Origin: Viscum album
Taxonomy: Eukaryota; Streptophyta; Magnoliopsida; Santalales; Viscaceae
Assembly: GCA_963277665.1 (NCBI GenBank)
Contig: OY728121.1
Coordinates: forward strand, 954,092,097-954,156,096
Direction of reading: 5' to 3'
DNA: 64,000 bases
This document shows positions 59,100 to 64,000 of the stretch, in pieces (positions within the stretch are counted from its first letter, which is position 1; each line of letters starts with the position of its first letter). The notes beneath the pieces are model-generated. The model did no database searches and had not been told where the DNA came from. It was given only the letters and a program-made list of their open reading frames with translations. The translations under genes were made by a program, and so were the position numbers.

Positions 59100-59742
59100 T
59101 CACCCTCGAAATTCGTCACTTCGTAACAAACAGATGAGGATACCTCTCCCTCATCATATAATCAAGTTCCCATGTAGCTTATTATAATTGGTGCTTCCTC
59201 CATAAAACTTTAACCAAGAGAGTGTTCTTGTTTCGTAGAACTTTTTTGCTATGATCCAGAATCTCTATTGGCTGTTCTTCATAAGAAAGATCTTGCTCCA
59301 GCGGTACAAATTCTGAGCTTAGTACATGTGAAGGATCAGTTATGTACTTTCTCAGTAGTGATACATAGAATACATCCTGAACTTGAGAGAGATTCGGTGG
59401 AATCTCCAATCGGTAAGCTACCTTCCCAACACGATCCAGTATCTCAAAAGGACCAATATACCTAGGGCTCAACTTGCCCTTTTTTCCAAATCTCATTACT
59501 CTCTTCCAAGGAGATATTCGTAAGAACACTTTATCACCCACTTCAAACTCTAGGTCTTTTCTTCGGTTGTCGGCATAACTTTTTTGTCGACTCTGAGCTA
59601 CTCTTACTTGTTGTTGAATAAATATTACCTTTTCAACCATCTTATCAACAAGATCAGGTCCTAATAGCTTTCTTTCCTCAACTTCATCCTCGCAAGTTGG
59701 AGTTCTACATTTCTTTCCATAGAGAGCTTCATAATGAGCCAT
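59100..59742 (-). pseudogene. G5 integrase C-terminal domain and chromodomain
   Basis: Minus strand, open at 59182-59742 (186 residues). It starts within the conserved ..YEALYGKKCRTP segment, has LLGPDLVDKMVEKV, VAQSRQKSYADNRRKDLEFE and KKGKLSPRYIGPFEILDRVG, then VFYVSLLRKYITDPSHVL and the chromodomain beginning IEILDHSKKVLRNKN..VKVLWRKH. Two adjacent stops (TAA TAA) replace the conserved Glu-Glu; after them the same frame continues ATWELDYMMRERYPHLF to the natural end at about 59105. Apart from those stops this is the best conserved part of the element. In active chromoviruses this domain directs insertion to silent chromatin. Confidence 0.9.
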
Positions 59743-60162
59743 CTAAATATTGGAGTGAAAGCTATTATTATAAGAAAATTCCACCAAAGGTATGTGTTGA
59801 TCCCAACCACATTTGAAATCCATAGAGAAAGCTCTCAACATGTCTTCTAGAGTTTGAATTTTCCTCTCAGACTGACCACCGGTCTGAGTATGATAAGAAG
59901 GGCTGAAATTCAACTCTGTATCTAGAGTATGCTGAAGAATTTGAGAAAACTTCGAGGTAAACCTCGGATCCCGATCAGATATAATGAAAAGTGGTACTCC
60001 ATGCAATATTACCACTTCCTTCACATATATCCTGGAAAGCTGATCAAGAGAGAAATCTTCTCTAATAGCAATGAAGTGTTCCAACTTCGTAAGATGATCA
60101 ACTATAACCCAGATAGAATTATTGCCTTTGGATGTTTTAGGAAGTCTAGTGACAAAGTCCAT
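59743..60162 (-). pseudogene. G5 integrase catalytic core
   Basis: Minus strand, 139 residues open. The DDE triad is visible: VIVDHLTKLEHF (first Asp), FIISDRDPRFTSKF (second Asp), and GGQSERKIQTLEDMLRAF (Glu in SER). The spacing fits D,D-35-E integrases. Flanks: DFVTRLPKTSKGNNSIW at the start and WDQHIPLVEFSYNNSFHS at the end, both typical. A stop at 59743 separates it from the C-terminal domain; in an intact element they are one polypeptide. The triad itself is not damaged. Confidence 0.92.
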
Positions 60163-60183
60163 AGTGATGTTTTCGCATTTCTA

Positions 60184-60528
60184 TTATGGTATAGGTAATG
60201 GTTGTAACATCCCCTTAGACTTCTGTCTCACAGCTTTAACTTGCTGACAAACCAAGCATCGAGAGATATATTCAGCAACATCTCTTTTCATGCCATCCCA
60301 CCAAAAGTACTCCTTCATGTCCCTATACATCTTCGTGCTTCCAGAGTGAATAGAGAATGAATAACTATGAGATTCATCCAATATTTCCTTCTTTAATTCT
60401 GGTATGGGAGGAACACAAACCCGATTCCCAAACCTTATTATTTCATCACAATCAATGTGGAATTCAGGAACATTTCTCGCATTTTTTTGTAACTCTATAT
60501 CTTCTTTCTGTGCCTCTTTAATCTTCAC
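60184..60528 (-). pseudogene. G5 integrase zinc-binding domain (HHCC)
   Basis: Minus strand, 114 residues open. H..H and CxxC ligands are visible in DESHSYSFSIHSGSTKMYRD and ISRCLVCQQVKAVRQKSKG, with FWWDGMKRDVAEY between them, the usual gypsy 'YYWPGMK.DVA.YV..C..CQ..K' arrangement. The domain ends with MLQPLPIP, just before the catalytic core. A frame change at about 60170 separates it from the core. Confidence 0.9.
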
Positions 60529-61150
60529 ATGTATATATGGTTGAAGAATAATTTGAGAAAGATAAGATTTTCCCCTTCTATTATAATTCCAAGATCCATC
60601 CTTTTTAAATCCATAAATATTGGATCTTTTGTGATCCTTATCATGAATAAACTATCATGGTCTTGTCGACTTAATGCGTCTGCCACCTTGTTTTCTTTCC
60701 CAGGGTGGTAATGAATTGAGCATTCATAATCCTTAATCAGCTCCATCCATCTTCTTTGGCGCATATTCAGATCCTTTTGTGTGAAAATATACTTTAAACT
60801 TTTATGATCAGTATAAATATCACACCTTTCATCATAAAGATAATGCCTCTAAATCTTTAATACAAAGATTACCGCAGATAATTCCAAATCACGAGTTAGG
60901 TAATTTTGATCATGGATTTTCAACTATCTTGAGGCATAAAATATCACCATATCTTTTTGCATGAGAACACACCCCAATCCCTTCTTGGATGCATCAATGT
61001 AGATCGCAAACCTTTCTCCACTACAAGGGAGTGTGAGCACAGGTGCACTAGATAACCTTCTTTTTAACTCCTTGAAATTCTCTTCACTCTCCTCCATCCA
61101 AACGAACTTAACTCCTTTTCGAGTCAACCTGGTGACTGGATTATATAATC
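60525..61150 (-). pseudogene. G5 RNase H
   Basis: Minus strand, in two open pieces with a broken middle. 60924-61127 starts at the RT tether (RKGVKFVWMEESEENFKELK, SAPVLTLP) and includes FAIYIDASKKGLGCVLMQ, which holds the first catalytic Asp, and ends in FYASR. 60765-60923 has the 'HE.NY..HDLELAAV' and 'TDH.SL' segments, broken by stops. 60525-60764 reads [20 protein letters not shown] and [16 protein letters not shown], the normal end of gypsy RNase H. Confidence 0.88.
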
Positions 61151-61901
61151 ATGAAAAATATTTCACAAAACTTCGATAATATCTATCCAAACCAAGAAAA
61201 CTTCGGATATCAGTTACTATTGTTGGTCTCAACCATCTTTCGATAACCTCTGTTTTTGCTAGATCCATAGATATCCCCTCTTTTGAGATTATGTGACCCA
61301 AAAATGAAACTTTTTGAAGCCAAAATTCACACTTGGTAAATTTGGCATAAAGCTTCTCCTTTCTTAGGGTCTTTAATACAATTCTCAAGTGATATTCATG
61401 TTCTTACTTTCTCTTTGAATAGACAAGAATATCATCTATAAAGACTACCACAAACTAATCAAGATAGTCTCTAAAGACTCTATTCATTAGATCCATGAAG
61501 ATAGCAGGGGAATTAGTTAGACCAAATAGCATCACTATAAATTCATAGTGTCCATACCTTGTACGGAAAACCGTCTTTGGTATATCCTCCCTTTTGACCC
61601 TTAATTGATGATACCCTGAACAAAGATCAATCTTGGAAAAGTATTGAGCTCCGCGTAGTTGGTCAAATAAGTCATCAATGCATGGGAGAGGATATTTGTT
61701 CTTGATAGTGATCTTGTTAAGTTCTCGATAATCAATGAAGAGTCTCATTGATCCATCTTTCTTCTTAACAAACAGAATAGGTGCTCCCCAAGGTGATTCA
61801 CTAGGGAGTATGAATCCGTTATCAAGATTCACTTGGAGTTTCTTCTTCAATTCCTGCAACTCAATTGGGGCCATTCTATAAGGTGTCTTTGAAATGGGCA
61901 T
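61149..61901 (-). pseudogene. G5 reverse transcriptase
   Basis: Minus strand. 61455-61901 (148 residues) has [76 protein letters not shown] and [20 protein letters not shown] stop follows, and in the same frame beyond it [13 protein letters not shown] near 61425 carries the intact catalytic Asp pair. 61149-61388 is the thumb region (LYAKFTKCEFWLQKVSFLGH and RSFLGLDRYYRSFVKYFS). So the active site is kept but the protein is cut by at least two stops. Confidence 0.92.
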
Positions 61902-61916
61902 AGCACCCGGTATGAG

Positions 61917-62339
61917 TTATATTGAAAACTCAACTTCACGATTTGGTGGAAGATATGGAAATTCCTCTGGAAAGACATCATCAAACTGCCGTACAATGGG
62001 CATATTCTTAATCTTGAGTTTCTCTCCAACCATTTGAGATAAATAACCTTCATTTATTTGAATCAATATCCATAAGATGGGAGAAATTTCCACTGGAAGT
62101 TTATATTCATCCTTGCATCGATAGATGATCATAGATTGATCAGGAATATGAAATGTGACTTCCCTTCTTTGGAAATAGATATGAGCTCTATATAAGGAAA
62201 GCCAATCCATGCCAAGAATCACATCAAATTCCACTATAGGAAGGATCACAAGATTTTCAGGAAGAAATTTCCCACAAACGTCAATTGGAGAAGAATTATA
62301 AACTTCTGATGCAATCGTTGTGCCATTAGGAGTTGTCAC
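61917..62339 (-). pseudogene. G5 protease remainder and linker to RT
   Basis: Minus strand, 140 residues open. It reads VCGKFLPENLVILPIVEFDV then ILGMDWLSLYRAHIYFQRRE, the conserved second half of the gypsy aspartic protease (I-L-G-M-D-W-L), and ends in DDVFPEEFPYLPPNREVEFS, the start of the RT domain. A stop at about 61917 separates it from RT. A break at 62340-62394 separates it from the DSG-equivalent part. Confidence 0.9.
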
Positions 62340-62393
62340 AGCTAACTCAACAGCTAATTATTGAGGTAGTATGGAGATACCCTTAGAAAATTA

Positions 62394-62906
62394 TTAATAA
62401 ATAAAAGAGTGGGTGGATCCAGAATGAAATAAAACATTTTCTACTTTAGAGTGGATGGTAAGTGTACCTTTCACGACTTCGTTATCATACTCCACATCAC
62501 TGACAGAAATTTCATGTGACTTTCCTTTGTCTTTGGCCTTAAGAGTTTGTTGATGTCGATCATCATCAACAACCCTTGGATTAGGGCATTCATTAGCATA
62601 ATGCCCCATTTCCTTGCACTTGTAACATTGAAGTGTATGAGGTGCATTCTGTGTAGCCTTTTCTTTGTTCGTATCACTAGACATATTTTTACCATCATTG
62701 CGGCATTCAAATGCCCGATGAACTTCTTTTACACATTTGAAACATTTACTTGTCCCTCTAAGATAATTCCCTCCATTTTTATTTCCACACTTTGAGCATA
62801 AGGGAAGACTCATATTCTTTGCAGTGTGGTCTTTAGATTCCCCTTTGAATTCAATTTTCCTCTTCTTATCAAACCCATATGACTGATGGGTTACTCCAAT
62901 CTCCAT
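62394..62906 (-). pseudogene. G5 nucleocapsid zinc knuckles and protease start
   Basis: Minus strand, 170 residues open. It has an initial CSKCGNKNGG motif, then two full CCHC knuckles, CFKCVKEVHRAFEC and CYKCKEMGHYANEC (C-x2-C-x4-H-x4-C), which bind element RNA. It ends in ENVLFHSGSTHSFIY: the protease motif is normally F-D-S-G-x-T-H-S-F, so the catalytic Asp is replaced by His (GAT to CAT), enough by itself to inactivate the protease. Gag lies upstream on the same strand. Confidence 0.9.
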
Positions 62907-63596
62907 CTCAACCTTGATAGCACATTGAAAAATTTCCTCGTAGCTATTGAAGTCCCTTATGGCTAACGCCCTTCAAAGACTTAGTTTTAAGCCATTAAAG
63001 AATCGATCAATTTTACTCTCAGGTTGGATAATAATTCTGGAATCATACTTTTCAAGTCTTGAAAAATTTGATTCGTAGGTACCAACCGATTCATCATCCT
63101 TTTTCTTTAGTTAAAGAAAATCATTCTCCATATTTTTTTGAAGAATACAAGGGAAGTACTTATTGAAAAATATGTTCTTGAACTCATTCCATTCCATGGA
63201 CTCAATTTCGTCTCTTTGCCTCATATTCTTGATAAGATTCCACCATTGATCAGCTTCACCTTCCAAATGATATACTACTAAGATGACTTTATCATGTTCA
63301 GAACATTGAAGAACTGAAAATATCTTTTTAGTGGTACCGATCCATTGTTAAGCCACTAATGGATCAGTAGACCCGCTGAATGAGGGTGGATGCTACCTCA
63401 TGAAGGATTCAATAGAATGTTGCTCCTTCCTTTTCTTGTTTTGAAGTCCTGTATGATTCATAGCTTGAGAAAGTTGTGTGAGCATGGCTATAATATTTTG
63501 AATTCCAGCTCCCATAATGTTTTGTTTCTCAGGGGGACAATCATTGCATTGCCCGTCGCATTCAACATTAACACGGTTCCTTCGGGTTCCAGCCAT
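62907..63596 (-). pseudogene. G5 gag (capsid)
   Basis: Minus strand. The probable start is at 63596 (MAGTRRNRVNVE..), a typical chromovirus gag N-terminus. An open piece runs to 63393 and then stops. Downstream, 63330-62950 is broken but colinear with the gag remnants of G2 (27591-27809) and G1 (1-330), which is how those two were identified. In an intact element gag and pol form one reading frame of the polyprotein. Confidence 0.82.
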
Positions 63597-63823
63597 TGAC
63601 TAAAACAAATAAGCATAGTGTGAGAACCACTAATCATAATAGGAAAACCACACAATCAAGAATAAAATTTCACACTTAAGGTCTTATCATAGGTTATTCA
63701 TGGCCATTTCTAAAACACTAATATTGTGTTCTATGCTTAGACATATCCTTAGGGTTCTTACTAAGGCTTTCACATCCTAGTTTCCAAAGGCTGAATATAC
63801 CTTTCCTCTGATACCAACTATAA
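63597..63823 (-). other. G5 leader with primer-binding site at 63805-63816
   Basis: The minus strand reads TGGTATCAGAGG at 63805-63816, eleven of twelve bases of the initiator-Met PBS, seven bases inside the 5' LTR border. About 210 bp of leader separate it from the gag start. The leader is non-coding. Confidence 0.88.
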
Positions 63824-64000
63824 CGAACCATACTTTACATACATTGTTATTACTTTAGAATTGAATCATACTTATTACAACATATAACAAAAACCATGAT
63901 ATGACCGTATAGGTATAGTGTCTTTAGAAACTGAGAAACATAAAAAACTGGTTCATAAAGCATCTACATTGTCTCCTGTTTATTTCATCATATCTAGAGT
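63824..64000 (-). repeat. 5' LTR of G5, partial
   Basis: Aligns with 55242-55430 at about 89 percent (for example CATGATATGA.TGTATAGG and CTTTAGAAACT, CATCTACATTGT). The terminal TG of the LTR has become CG here. The remainder lies beyond the window. Confidence 0.88.

Larger units (their letters stand above)
55242..64000 (-). mobile_element. Gypsy chromovirus G5 (Tekay-like), nested in G4, runs off the right edge
   Basis: Minus-strand Ty3/gypsy element. 3' LTR 55242-59076, internal region 59077-63823, start of 5' LTR from 63824. Coding order gag, zinc knuckles, protease, RT, RNase H, integrase, chromodomain. The integrase C-terminal run ..SLLRKY..DPSHVL....PLEQDLSYEEQPIEILD..KVLRNK...VKVLW is the signature of the Tekay/Del chromovirus group, and the multi-kilobase LTR also fits. 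The LTR ends compared over about 175 bp are near 89 percent identical, so it is the youngest gypsy in the window but not recent. TATAA at 55237-55241 is a candidate target duplication; its partner is off the window. Confidence 0.88.

Overview
Plant nuclear DNA, visibly very AT-rich, with no host gene that I can support. The window is a nest of decayed transposable elements. Plant origin is shown by the element families: Ty3/gypsy chromoviruses with a chromodomain after integrase, a Ty1/copia element, and a CACTA (En/Spm) transposon with TNP2, DUF4218, DUF4216 and Transposase_24 modules. Primer-binding sites match plant initiator-Met tRNA (TGGTATCAGAG type). I cannot name the species. Layout, left to right. 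(1) 1-3859: the 5' end of a minus-strand gypsy element, G1 (gag fragment, leader, PBS, 5' LTR). (2) 3860-5734: unassigned. (3) 5735-11200 plus 33245-33520: a plus-strand copia element, C1, whose 3' LTR is split by a CACTA transposon at 11201-33244. (4) The CACTA carries a decayed plus-strand TNP2/DUF4218/DUF4216 gene, a minus-strand DUF4283 (LINE ORF1-like) remnant, a Transposase_24 remnant, and a complete but decayed gypsy element G2 (about 20213-31892, minus) with LTRs near 3.6 kb. (5) 34956-41232: two diverged direct copies of an unidentified repeat, offset by about 3.64 kb. The second copy is broken by gypsy G3 (41233-52057, minus), which has a perfect 5-bp target duplication AGAAC, and it resumes at 52063. 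(6) 52172-55241: 3' LTR and integrase-end fragment of gypsy G4, same LTR family as G1. G4 is interrupted by (7) gypsy G5 (55242 to beyond 64000, minus), a Tekay-like chromovirus with a 3.8-kb LTR and the best-preserved coding region in the window. How the parts relate: every protein-coding trace belongs to a transposon and nearly all are broken by stops and frameshifts. A few catalytic sites survive (integrase DDE and reverse transcriptase FIDDIL in G5, FIDDIL in G2, YVDD in C1) while others are lost (protease Asp in G5, reverse transcriptase Asp-Asp in G3). The insertion order can be read from the nesting: copia, then CACTA inside its LTR, then G2 inside the CACTA; and the unidentified repeat, then G3 inside it. 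The most interesting sequence-level signals lie in LTRs: a minisatellite with G runs up to 17 nt in both G3 LTRs, and a roughly 190-bp-spaced CGTACGT-type repeat at a conserved distance downstream of the TATA box in G2 and G5 LTRs. I found no previously undescribed functional system; the 34.96-41.2 kb repeat is the least explained part.
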